64,000 nt of DNA, from NCBI RefSeq assembly GCF_008831285.2, contig NC_045140.1, positions 18,226,370 through 18,290,369 of the forward strand, in the 5' to 3' direction. A program made the translations under genes and the position numbers. The notes under the pieces were generated by a model, which ran no database searches, was not told the origin of the DNA, and saw nothing but the letters and a program-made list of their open reading frames with translations. The DNA comes from Nymphaea colorata (Eukaryota > Streptophyta > Magnoliopsida > Nymphaeales > Nymphaeaceae). Within the stretch, counting starts at the first letter, position 1, and every line of letters begins with the position of its first letter. Positions 36,061 through 48,232 of the stretch are shown piece by piece.

Positions 36061-37220
36061 TCTCAAATATGTTTGCTGTCATGGCTCTGATTTCTCAGCC
36101 TTCTGGAAATAGGTTTTTGTACAGTTTTGAAAGCTCTAGTGCCACGGCTTGAATTTGTTGGAACATATTCTCCATCAGTTGCAGATCTTTTTGATGAGGG
36201 AACTATTGCCGTGTCGGGTTTCAAGCAAAGACAGAATAAGGTGGGTAAAATTTGTAATAGATGGGAGCAGAGGAGCTCATTCTGTTTGATCAGGAATAGC
36301 ATGAACAATGTCCAGATTGGTGGTTGCATTCCAAGACATTGATATGATCACAGGGAGGTTTTCCTCGAGTCTGCAACAGAATGGGCAAGAGAAAGAAGAG
36401 GGATTGGTAGATGGCAGATTGAGAAGGACCGACAGTCTTTTAGTTAGAAACATGGGTCCTGCTCTTCTGTTCATAGTTTTTTGCTTCAGTTATCCATCTT
36501 ATTCTTTGCTGGACTTTAAGAAAGGAGCAATCTCCTGGCATTTGTGCCAAAAAAATTTGGAAAATATCGAAATGTGAGTACTGTTGCTTATCTACAAACT
36601 TATGTTTTTTATGTGTTCGCTGCGCGATTTGGGCCTTCACCATATGCTTGTTGATGTGCCTCTTTAATGGAACATGGACGTGCGTGAGGAAGAGGATGCC
36701 TGTGGAGTGTAAATGCAAACTAAATAGAGTCAGCAGGCACTTCGTAATGGTCACTTCAGTTGTAATCTCTATTTACACTTTTCTCCTTTTGTGTTTTATA
36801 AACATCAATTCCATGTATAAGATCTTTATATAAAAAATTAATGTGCGGAAAAGATTTCATGACGGTTTAAGAATATGCATATTCAGAATCTCACTAGCTT
36901 ATAAAATGCTTCTTCTTACATGTCTAGCATATGTTGATCCCTTGATGATTTCTGTGTTCGAATTTGGACATGAAGTAGCATCAAGTTCATCTACATCCAC
37001 CTTTGTTTGTGAGGTTATTTCAAAGAGTTTCAATCTCAAAAATATCTGTTTGCCACTCAAGTAGTTTCAGGAGAATGTTTTAATACGATTTATTCAAGTA
37101 CTAAATTTTATATCTCTACAATAAACAGTTTGGCACATTTTTTCCTTTTTTTGAATTGGACCAAAGGGGTCTGTACCTTAAAAGAACAAGGGGTTGTATG
37201 AGAGCTTCAGCTTTCTGCTA

Positions 37221-37260
37221 CTTAGTGACTGTTCCCCTCACTTAGTGACTGTTCCCCTCA
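37221..37260. repeat. 20-bp perfect tandem duplication
   Basis: cttagtgactgttcccctca occurs twice in direct succession. Confidence 0.95.
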
Positions 37261-37888
37261 CCCGGAATGGGACTGTCATTAAGTTCCTGCAGTTGAGGGC
37301 ACCTGGACTGGGGCCAGTCTAGTTAAGAGAAGAATCCTTCAAAAAAATTTATTAGTTGAGGGCACCCATAGGCGACCAAGCAAGTAGCTGCCGGACTTAA
37401 GTATAACTAAGTTTTTTTATTTTGGCAGGTCCTGTGCCTCCGACGTGCACCAACTTACTGCCTAGAAATCTGAGTAGATATTGTGGTCGTGCTTATACAC
37501 CAACTTGCTTGGGCCTGAGCAACTGAAAGCACCAAGTTTGATCACTCGACAAGAGAAAAAGGAAGTGCGATGTATCCATCGCTAAGGCGAATTAATAATG
37601 GATTACTTGTCATTTGGCCTGTGCCAACTTCTATTTGGTTCCCAACAACTCCAGCTCGAACGTCCCCAGCTTTATGTGGTCATTTGTATGTCTAAGAGAC
37701 CCATCATCAACCTGCCATCAGAAACTAGGATCATGAAGATGGTCAAGCCTATTTTGAACCTACCAAATCAGTAGGTGGCCGTAATCTTTTCATTCTCTGC
37801 TGCTTTTTGACTTGTACAGCAGATCTGTTCGGTTCATGGTTGAGCTAACTGCTATGGACTTTAATTACTTTTACAGGATAAATTATTG

Positions 37889-37902
37889 CGTGTGTGTGTG
37901 TC

Positions 37903-37934
<32 letters not shown>
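37889..37934. repeat. (GT)n ... (AT)n microsatellite
   Basis: Several GT dinucleotides, a short break, then about 24 bp of AT dinucleotides. Confidence 0.9.
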
Positions 37935-37935
<1 letters not shown>

Positions 37936-40900
37936 GCATTATATGAGGAATACTTTTATTCCAAAAAAAAACTCGGAAAAAAAGCAATTTACTGATCTTC
38001 TTTATAAGTTACTAGAAGGAAGAAAAAACATATGTTCATTTTTATGCACAAAGAGAAGGACATCCTATCATTTCCTTCAACCAAAATACTTCAACTAGGG
38101 TAGTCACGGGACTAGACTCTTGCTTCTAGTATTCGCCTTAAACAAGTAGTTGTGATTGATATTCACATGCTTCTCAGACAGAATGATCTGTTATAGCAAG
38201 GCAGACAATTGCCTTATTTTTAACAGCTTTAGGGATGTCAGTAAATCTGATGGTATCCAACCAAATCACATGAAAAACATTGGATATGAATTTTTTTTAT
38301 ATATATATCTGATTAAGAATTCGAATCAGATTAAGATAAAAGAAATGACATTCAATTGGATTCGGATTTAAGGATTTAAGTAAATATTGGCCAGATTCAG
38401 ATATAGATTTAAATAAATATTTTATACTTGATGTCTATAATCTATTTTAAATTCGGTTTAAAATTCGGATTCAGATATCAACCTAAAAATCAGATTCGGA
38501 TTACGAATTTGGGTTTGACATTTCTCTTCATCCGAATTTGAATATGAATTGAAATCCGAATATATAAAAATATCCAGAAAAAAAAAATGATATGGTAAAG
38601 TATGCATGATCTGATTCGAATCTAATCCATAATTGACTTCCCCATTCAGCCTGTCAAAGAATCTAACAGCAATTTCCATAATCCATAATTTGCGCTGCTT
38701 CAGTTGGCAGCAACAGAAGTACATTTTTAGGTACCAAGATTCTGCCTTTACTGTGAAGCCTTCAAATGTTTTGCCTGCCTTAAATTTGCCGTTGGAGGAT
38801 TCCAAATTGTACTAAATCTAATGCAACAGAAACAAAATTTTACCTTGTTCAAACTAAAGCATGTGGCAACTGGCAATGGTGTCACTGTGTCTATTCTTTT
38901 CTTCCAGGTCTGTATACTTTTAGCCTTTTCCCAGTTGAAAAATTACAGAGACTCTTTCTCCCTCTCTCCCCCTCTCTTTCTCTGTGACAGAGACACACGC
39001 TCGAGGTTTGGGTTTGAAAGAGATGCCATCCATTAATATTTACTCCATTACTTTTGAATTTATCTTATGAAATAGAAACTAAAGCGGCAATCCATGTGGA
39101 TCTCTTCGATGAAGGTGTACAGAGTGCAGTTCACGTTCTTGGTGACAAAAGTTGCAGAAGTGCTTCCAATTTTTACAGTGACTGTTAAAAGCTGGTGTCT
39201 AGAATCAACTAAAACTTTGTTCAGAGCTTGCTGCTTCCTTCGATCTATCCTGCTCACACACACTAATACTCAAAAGAAAAGAAGAAAAAAATAAGTTGAG
39301 AGCAAAAGCATGCATATTGGTTACGATGTCGTGATCAAGATCAAGTAGTTCAAACTGAAGTAACCCAGCTCATAATTTTTCTTTTGTTTTCTTCAATTGC
39401 CAAATAATGGCAGAACATTTCTTATTGGTTATATAGGACAGGGATTCGATGGGTAGAACTCAAAGTCTTTGCTAACCACACAGAATGCGTCCAGATTTGT
39501 GGACCCTTTCCAACGAGTCATGCTTTAGGTTCACCAAACTCATGACTCCAACCAGCAGCGATCATCAACCCACCCGCCGCTTGCTGTGTGCCTGACGCAC
39601 CTGCAGTACTCAGCATAGTGCAGGGCTGGTAATTGGAACGACCAAGTTGCTGTTCTTTCAGATCATTAAAAATCATTTTGAATCATGCAAATGTCACCTA
39701 CGAAGTAAGAATTTAAAAATTAAGTCTTAACTTTGTTAACCCATAAAATGCAATCTATACCTTGAATTTTCATTTCTTCGCTCATGTATTTTCATATGCA
39801 TTATGTTTATCTAACTAGCTATTAAAAACAGCTTCTTATTAAAAGCACTCAGAAGTAAAGACAAGAAGAATATTTTGCCATGTTTTTGCGGCCTAGTGTT
39901 TTTGCTGCCCCAGAATCATCACGGGATGGATATATAATGCAATTTTACAAATATGATCTAAGTTGGTCGCTTAACAAACGTCAAACATCCAAGTCGCATC
40001 ATGTGATTTGACTTCTCAAGGAAAAGGACCAACCCGATAAACAAAAGGCAGGGATCACAACGCAACAATTTGATAGACCAAAAATTCAACAACTTATTTT
40101 ATGAATGCATTATCAAAACCATTGTTCTTAATAAAATACCACCTTGAAACTATTTATATTAGTCATGTCTTAACGAAACAACTTTCTTTTAAATTGGGGA
40201 AAACAAGGGGCACACCAAAATTATGAACACACTGTTCTCTCATAGAAACATTTCGAAACACGGATGTTGTCTGAATATTGTGACAAAAAGCTGGATTTTT
40301 AATGGAAATGTTCACATTAAATTAAGAATTATTCCTTCAACTGGTATTCTAAGGTTTTACCCTGCCAAAAAAGTCCTACTGATAGAAATGAAAAGAATGA
40401 AACAAAAGGAAAGAAAAAAGGAAGGATTGATAAAGCGCCGTTGGCCGCATATTCTCCAAACCAGTTGTTCACAGATGTTACTTTCCGGTGACAAAAGCAA
40501 ACTTAACTTATAGTCAGAATAGGACCAAAATCCATGTGCCACCCAGCGCCCTACAAAATGGTTCCCATGATTATATTATTATATGTGAAGGAAACCACTC
40601 TCATTTTGGTCCTACTCAACCGAACAGGGCCAATCAATTGTGACCCAGCTCATTCTTTTGCTTGCAGGTATGTATATATCAAGGTCTTGCAATGAAAGGC
40701 AACAGGTCACCTAAACCCTTGCAACTAATTGGAACATGTTATATAAACTTGGTGGTCATTAATAAGTTACAAGCTTCGAATCATGTAAATGATAGCCGGC
40801 GGTGCCGCCAGCCATGAGATTTTCCGGCATCTTTCAGTGCGAGAGGCGGCCTGTACTGTCCGCTGTCAGCAAGAGTTCCTCGTTGATCAGTCTTTATAAG

Positions 40901-43900
40901 AGATCCATCCGGCCGCCTGGCTACAAAGTCAGGCTTAATTGGGTTAGGTCGTTGTTGCATGAAAAGAAAAGTTGGAAGAATTTTAAACTGGAGTCGCATG
41001 TTAAGACAAGTATGGTCTATGTCTCGATGAGAAAAAGTGGCCAGATCGAGAAAGAAAGCACTGCATCGATCTAAAGACAAATTACATGAGAAATAGTGGA
41101 GATCGAGAATGAAAGCCACCACATCAATGTAAAGACAAACAGTTTGGTCTACGGAGAAGATGAAAAGGTTCGTTCAAAACAAAAAGTTGCCGCCATTAAG
41201 GACCCTACTCAACGTTGCCTTCGGGTTCAGTAGCCTAGAGTCTCCTTGTCAATTGTCATGACCTCTGTGGCTACAATCACAAGTTTGGTTTTGGCCATCA
41301 ACCGCACCAAATTGAGCCAACCAGACAATTCACCAGTTGAGAATTGAACCCATGAGACCTACATTTAAGTACTTTCACTTAATTTATAAGTATTAATTTG
41401 CTTACCGTATGAATAAAGGCAAGGCTTTAGCTGTTTGTTCATTTCATTACATGGATTTCTGGATTTTTGTATTGCATTTCACGTTGTGTGTGTGTGTGTT
41501 CACGCACATGTGTTTGTGTGGCGCATGCATGTCTGTGTTTGGCACCACTGACAAAGTCTGTTGGACTCAAAAGATATATTTTTATATGGTTTACGCACTA
41601 CCTTTTATGAAAACACTGTGCAGTTTGTAGGTCATATAGTACATAAAAAGGCTTCCCTACATATTACTGTGCTTTGTTACTGGAGAGAAGGTAATCATGA
41701 ACATGCTCTGATGGATCTGCGCAACCTACCATCTTTATTTTTTTCTTTGTCAAGCATGAAAAATCATGTATGTAATTTTAACATATACATATCTATTGTC
41801 CCTTCAAGAGCATAATATTGTGAGGTGAAAATCACAAACTCGGTCACTTCTGCTGTGGTGATCAGCAAATTAAGCCACCGCATGTGGTATTGTTAGTCGG
41901 AACCCTCTCAACAGCAGGATGACTTTGTCAAAAAGGAAGATGACCTCACATAAGACAGGACACTATCAATGAGAGATGTATAATTTGATAATTGGCCGTT
42001 TCTAGTTTTCCCTTTCGACTTGCATGTGGCATATCCAACCAACCATTCCATTGGCTTGCCTAGCTTTACTGCCTGGCTAGAATCTCAAGATCTTAAGCTC
42101 AAGGATTTTGGATCCTTGATTTCTAACAAGAATAGGGAAATCTTATGTTTAAAAGATGTGCATGCAGCATAGGAAAGTCTTGTAAACCTTGCATCCTGAA
42201 ATATACAGATCTCTGGTCAAACCTACCATACGTTATACGTACGAGTTGTTGAGATCCATGGATTTAAGGCATTAATTAATTCTATGTTTCTCAAATCCAC
42301 CGTTTGTTTGGAAAATGAATTGAAGGTGGACTCTTTTATTAAATCAAAACTTTGAATGTAAGAATAAGGATAGTTTTTTGGGTGAGCAAGAGGAGAATTT
42401 CATCTTTCCACCCAAACTCCCTTATCTTTTTAAAGTGCAAAGTCTGCTTTTAGTGCCTCAGAATACCACTCATGCCGTAATTCAACTTAAGCGGCGGTAG
42501 CCCCACTTTTGCGGCACAAGGGAGTTGACAAGTACGAGGATAAATAAACCCCCTCTTAATCTTTGGTCTTTTAGATTATTGAAGATGGTAAAAAAAGGAA
42601 CAAGCAGAACTTCCTTGATGGAAAGCTGAAGGGGTTGCAGTACTCTAATAATATATTATGAGATTGCAAAACCAAAGCGAGTTGCATTTTTTTTGCTTGG
42701 GATATAGGGATATTCGAGCTGGAATCCCTGAAAATATGGCTTTTCTTGTTGTCATTCGGAACCTTGACTATTGGCTCTTTTTATACGTGAAAATAGTTAA
42801 CATATTTATATGATCCAAGTAAGAACCACCTCATATGGACCTTAGTTGGATCATTTAGATATGCCGGCACAATTTTCACATAGTAATTATTCATAAGTTT
42901 GTGCTTCTTTTATTAGGTCTCTTACAAGCATATTCACTTTGTTGGAGGTTTATACATTCATATGTGAATATGAAGGAAGAAAAGTCTAATGCCTTATCCG
43001 ACTCCAAGCGTTAAATTTAGAATTTGAATCTGGTCCTGATTGGATCGGCTTTCATTTGTTTAATTGAACCAAAATAAAAAAATGCGGCCATACTTTCCCA
43101 TCAAATGTTGAGTTCATTTTGCTGGACCATTAAACTTGAAGTCCTCTAACTAGGAAACGTCTACTGTTGTATGTCCGCGTAATATGATATGGTAGAGGCC
43201 TAAAAGTGGCTTTCATAAAGCATCTGCCATACTTTGGAAATATCATGACATCTCAAAAGTGATTCGTACTTACGGACATCTATATCTCGAGAAAGTCATA
43301 TGTTCACACAGTCATCATGTTTATATTAATATGCCTGCTGGTGTTTCAATTGTAACTTTTGACAAATTTTCACTTTTGAAAAGACCGGCTTCCCACTTTT
43401 ACTCATTTCTTCCTAAAAATGAATTTAAACTATAGGGAAATCAAAATCCGTGAAAGTGTTTGCTTGTCTTAAATTGATCTACGTGAGAATGGGCCTCAGA
43501 GGATGGAATCGATCAAAGAAAAGGATGTATAGTCATTTGGGATTTGGTTAAGAGGTTTTTTTTTTAAATTTATTTATAGAGCAGAGAATGGAGTGAAAAC
43601 ACGCTCGATGGCCTACGGAGATAAATTTGACCCGACCTAACGACAGGTCAAACAGCTTTGTACCTTTCTTTCGTTATTTTCCAAATCCATAGTCTCCGAA
43701 ACGTTCTTATCAATTTAAACAAAAGTAAAAAATGTGATCTCTCGGTTTTCGTACACAGTTTCGTGCGTAAGGCCAACGGGTCGGGCATCGGATCCATCCC
43801 TTCTCAGCAACGGGCAACCAAGTCAGGTCCATACCGGGTCAAATAAATAAAAAGCTCAATCCGATCCATCTAAACCAAACTAGAAACTTTTCACTATCCA

Positions 43901-44685
43901 TTCAAGTTTGCATATAAATTGCATGGAAGAGTTAGCGCGTGTAGTGCAAGTGCAACTGCGACCAAATAATCCAAATCCACATTGTCGGGTTGGAGACTCC
44001 GCCCCAAACCCAACCGCTGCTAACATGACCCGGTCAAGGCAGCAGACAAATTGAAAATTTTTTGTCATCTCATTCAAATAAGATCATCCGTGGGATTTGT
44101 GTTCTAAACAGAGTCCGCTGCGCTGCCGACTCGGTCAATTGTGCATGCCTGAGTGATCCATATGATATGAATGGAATGGTATGGTATGCGAGCAGACCGA
44201 TCTGTGCACATTTATATAAACAAAACAAAACCAATAGCCCTCACCTCAATTACAAGAATCTAGTTTTCCATAATTCCTGCTTGCGCAGATTTAGAACTGT
44301 TAAATGCATTAAACTCAAATCCAAATTCGGTGTCGCATAAAAAGGGAAAGACCCGATTCCACCCATCTTCAGCCCAGCACTACTAAGCGCAAAACAAAAC
44401 AAGCTTGAGCCTGGCCAGACTTAAAACGGACTCAGCTCCACTTGACCATGGGCAATTTGGGAACTAAAAATGGACGTGGTAGTAAAAAAAAAAAAGAAAA
44501 CAGATGAGGGTATATTTGACCTTCTATCTCGAATCAACGGTTAGATGGAGCGAACCAGTAACCAGCCGGATAAAACAAACCATTCATCAATGGAAATTTC
44601 ATTAAAACGCAATCTCTCTCACCTACTCTTGAAACAGTCAAACCCATCAATATATTATAATAAAAAATAATTAATTTTATATTTT

Positions 44686-44693
44686 ATATAAAA
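44686..44693 (+). promoter_or_regulatory. TATA box of the formin gene
   Basis: TATATAAA lies about 120 bp upstream of the ATG at 44805, followed by an A tract and a C/T-rich leader. Confidence 0.55.
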
Positions 44694-44804
44694 AAAAAAA
44701 AAAAACGGCACCAACCAAAATTCTAAAAATAATATGAGGAAAGATCCTGCCCGAAAATCTTCCTTGTTTCTCGTCCCCCTTCTCATTCCCCCCCTCCTCC
44801 TCTC

Positions 44805-47800
44805 ATGGCGGCCCTTCCCTTCCTCTTCATTCTCTTCTCCTTCTTCTCTCCATCCTCTTCGGATTCCCCTCGTAACATAGAGACCTTCTATCCTCCCATA
44901 GCGTCGCCGCCGGTATCACCACCATCATCGTCCTCGCCGCTACCAGTACCGCCATCTTCGTCGCCACCACCGGCCCGAAACGATACGGGCACTATACCGC
45001 CTCCATCGCCAGCACCCACATCCTATAAACGAACCATCGCGGTGTCGGTGGCGGCCACAGCAGCCGGCACCCTCTTACTCTCCTTTCTTTGCTTCTTCTT
45101 CGCGCAGAAACACCTCGACAAGCGGCGGATGTCTCGGCTTAAGAGCATAGTCGTCTCCGGTCCCCCGCCCTTCGCCGGCGCGAGTCGGAGTTCGTTCAAG
45201 CGGGTTGAGGGGACGCTCAAAGGCCTGATCGTTGACGAGAACGGGCTTGATGTGCTCTATTGGAGGAAGCTCGACGACCAGCACACGGTGAAGAGGGAGA
45301 GGGCGTCGCAGACGGTGCCGCTGCGATCGCCGGGATCGGTGTCGTCCACTTCGTCCGCTTTTCGGTCGCAGGAAATTAGAGATGATGAGATCAGGGAGTA
45401 TGAGACGATCCCCGCGCCGGTGGCAGTCACGGGCTCGGTTCCTGCATTCATGACGAAGACGAATTCGGCTCCGAAGTCGATAAGAGAGGTTAATTCTGTT
45501 TCGAGGGGACGAACAGATGCAAATCAGCAACCAACATCAAGTTCGGCGCCGCCAACACCCGCGGAAAATCATACTCCTGTGCCACCTCTCCCTCTTCCAC
45601 CAGGCAAAAGAGGTCCTTCCCCTCCTCCTCCGCCTCCCGGTGCTGCTAACCAGGCACCACCACAGGCACCGCCTCCTCCGACTGAGAAAGCACCGCTACC
45701 CCCACCACCGGGAAGGGCTCCATCACCACCACCACCACCACCACCACCTGGAAAAGCTTCACCGCCGCCTCCACCACCACCGGGCAAAGCACCCCCACCG
45801 CCACCTGGGAAGGCGCCCCCACCACCACCCGGCAAAGCACCCCCACCACCACCGGGCAAAGCACCCCCACCGCCACCCCCTGGCGGCGCGTTCAAAAAGC
45901 CTCCTGCCTCAGCCAAGTCGAAGGAAGGCGAGGCCTCGTCATCCTCCGCATTGCCGGAAAGCTCGTCGGCCGCGGCGCCGGCGAAGTTGAAGCCATTGCA
46001 TTGGGACAAGGTTCCGGCCAACGCCGATCATTCCATGGTCTGGGACAAAATCGGTGGCGGATCGTTCAGGTCTGAAAGCACATCCTCCTTCATTGACTTC
46101 CTCATTTGTTTTTCACGTCACTTACGCCCATTGTTTCTACATAACTGATCCGAACAACTAATCTAAGCTACGTGATTATTAGCCCCACTAAAGATTTAGT
46201 TTACGCGCATTAGAATGAACATCCAACAATGTGATTGCAGAGGAATTGTTCAACTCTATACTATTACTATTTTTTTTTTTCCAACTTTCGCCAAGTCGAT
46301 GTGATCTCTAGCTCACAAGCGATGGAAATTTACTTCACATATGCAACCCTCGTGTTCTTTTCTTATTATATCTGTTTCTCATGAATGTACTGTAAAGAAG
46401 GCTTTAGTTCCCCCCTCTAGTCGTTTTTGGGCCATAGAATGCATCTCTTGAGACCAAATTTGTTTGACAAACATAAAAGAGTTTCTATATTTCTTCAGTG
46501 TCTTTCCTGTTTTAATTCTTTTACTTCTGTTACGAATGATATGGTCAGTCAGACATGCCAAATGTCTAATTCACTTTATTTTTGTTTAACAGCAAAAGCA
46601 GTATATTTACATGTTAAATAACCATTAAAACTTGGGATGTGTAACTCACATATTAAAGACTTCCTCAAACCACAAGGCGAAGGTGGGAGGAATTATCCAA
46701 AGTTGTCCCCTTCACGTTACTGATGGTCCTCTCATAAAAGCAACCATAATAAATACAACTTCAATGTACCGCCGATAGAAAAACATCTCTATTGAGCAAG
46801 TCAAATGTCAAAGTCAAGACAGCCATCGGAGGCACGCGCGAACCTTCTCCTCCGCTCAGTCGCAAAATATCGGGACATTTCATCACGATATTTTGGGTTT
46901 TTTTTTTTTTTTCTTGGCAGGTTTGACGACGACCTGATGGAAGCGCTGTTTGGGTATGTGGCCACCAACAAGAGGAAGGGAGCAGCGGGCGAGCCCACCA
47001 CGCCCTCCAAACCTGACCCACAGGCCAACCAGCCCCCACAGCAGATCTTCCTCCTGGACCCACGCAAGTCGCAGAACGTAGCCATAGTCCTGCGCTCACT
47101 CGGCCTACCTCGCCAAGCCATCGTGGACTCGCTCCTCCTAGGGAAGGGCCTCCAACCGGACACGCTCGAGAAGCTCTCTAAGATCGCACCCACCTCGGAG
47201 GAGCAGTCCGAAATCGTCTCCCATCCGGCCGACTCGGCCTCCCGCCTCGCCGACGCCGAGTCCTTCCTCTACGACCTCCTCACCGCCGTGCCGACCGCGT
47301 TCCAGCGGATCGACGCAATGCTCTTCAGATCGACCTACGAGTCCGAGATGCTCACCCTGAAACAGAACCTCCAGACGCTGGAATCGGCGTGCAAGGAGCT
47401 CAGAAATCGTGGGCTGTTCTTCAAATTGCTGGAGGCCGTGCTTAAGGCCGGCAACCGGATGAACGCCGGCACGGCGAGGGGAAACGCTCAGGCGTTTAAC
47501 CTTACGTCGTTGAGGAAGCTCGGTGATGTGAAGAGCACGGATGGTAAGACGACGCTTCTGTACTTTGTGGTGCAAGAGGTTGTGCGGTCTGAAGGGAAGA
47601 AGTGCGTTCTCAACCGGGACAGGAGCTTCCGGCGATCGGATTCAACGCGCCGGGATAAAACGATGGCTGGGGATGATGGTAAGGAGGAGAGAGAGAGCGA
47701 GTACTTGACGCTTGGATTGCCGGTGGTTGGTGGGCTGAGTGTGGATTTCACCAACGTGAAGAGCGCGGCGGGAATCGAGTACGAGTTCGTGGCTGGATGC

Positions 47801-48232
47801 TGCGACAGGCTGAGCGTCCAGGTTGAAAAGATCAAGCAGTTCGTCGGGAGTTTGAGCGGCGCTGACGGCGGCGAGTTCAAGGAGGAGATGAAGGGATTCG
47901 TGGAGGGTGCGGAGGAGGAGCTGAAGGTGATCAAAGGAGAGGAGAAGAGGGTCATGGAGATTGTCAAGAGGACGACGGAGTACTACCACGCCGGCGCCGC
48001 GAAGGACCGACCGGAGAACTTGTTGCAGCTGTTCGTTGTAGTGAAGGATTTCTTGAACAGTGTCGACCAGGTCTGCGTGGAGATTGCGAGGACCTTGCAG
48101 AAGAAGAGAAGCGGAACGGCTTCGCCGTCTGCCGCTGCCGGTGGCAGATCTCCGGCGAGGTTCGCAAACTTGCCCGCGCATTTCCTATCAGATACTTCAA
48201 GGACATCAAGCGAATCAGATGAAGAATTCTAA
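44805..48232 (+). CDS. class I formin-like protein, two exons
   Basis: Exons 44805-46069 and 46921-48232 (1265 and 1312 nt) give 858 aa; the intron splits an Arg codon (SF/R/FDDD). Layout: signal peptide (about 1-19); short extracellular Ser/Pro-rich part (about 20-75); transmembrane helix (about 77-100, ending in a basic stop-transfer QKHLDKRR); cytosolic linker; FH1 proline-rich region (about 258-367) with repeated PPPPPGKA units; FH2 domain (about 391-820) with LKPLHWDKV, SLGLPRQAIVDSLLLG, the signature GNRMNAGTARG (from residue 599) and KSTDGKTTLLYFVVQEVV. This is the plant class I plan: a membrane-anchored actin nucleator that binds profilin-actin through FH1 and links the cortex to the cell wall. 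Class I formins often have more introns in FH2; here only the first is present. Start chosen at the first ATG, which begins the signal peptide. The tail ends in a Ser/Asp/Glu-rich SSESDEEF. Confidence 0.95.
45690..45885 (+). repeat. coding minisatellite in the formin FH1 region
   Basis: Units of about 24 bp coding PPPPPGKA-type octapeptides follow each other with small changes, four of them nearly identical at the 3' end. Such arrays change length easily. Confidence 0.85.

Larger units (their letters stand above)
36061..44680. other. long intergenic stretch without a supported gene
   Basis: No protein gene could be defended here. It contains a perfect 20-bp tandem duplication (37221-37260), a GT/AT microsatellite (37889-37934), a stretch rich in attcggattc-type words (38290-38620), and a possible TATA box with small ORFs near 40740-41073. 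Several short ORFs with mixed composition are unrecognised. Confidence 0.45.

Noticed and set aside
45517-46021. His/Gly/Val-rich ORFs of about 150 codons in other frames
   Set aside because: They are shadows of the proline-coding FH1 repeat of the formin.
47138-48181. Several 145-179-codon minus-strand ORFs
   Set aside because: They are antisense to the formin FH2 exon, which has clear family motifs.
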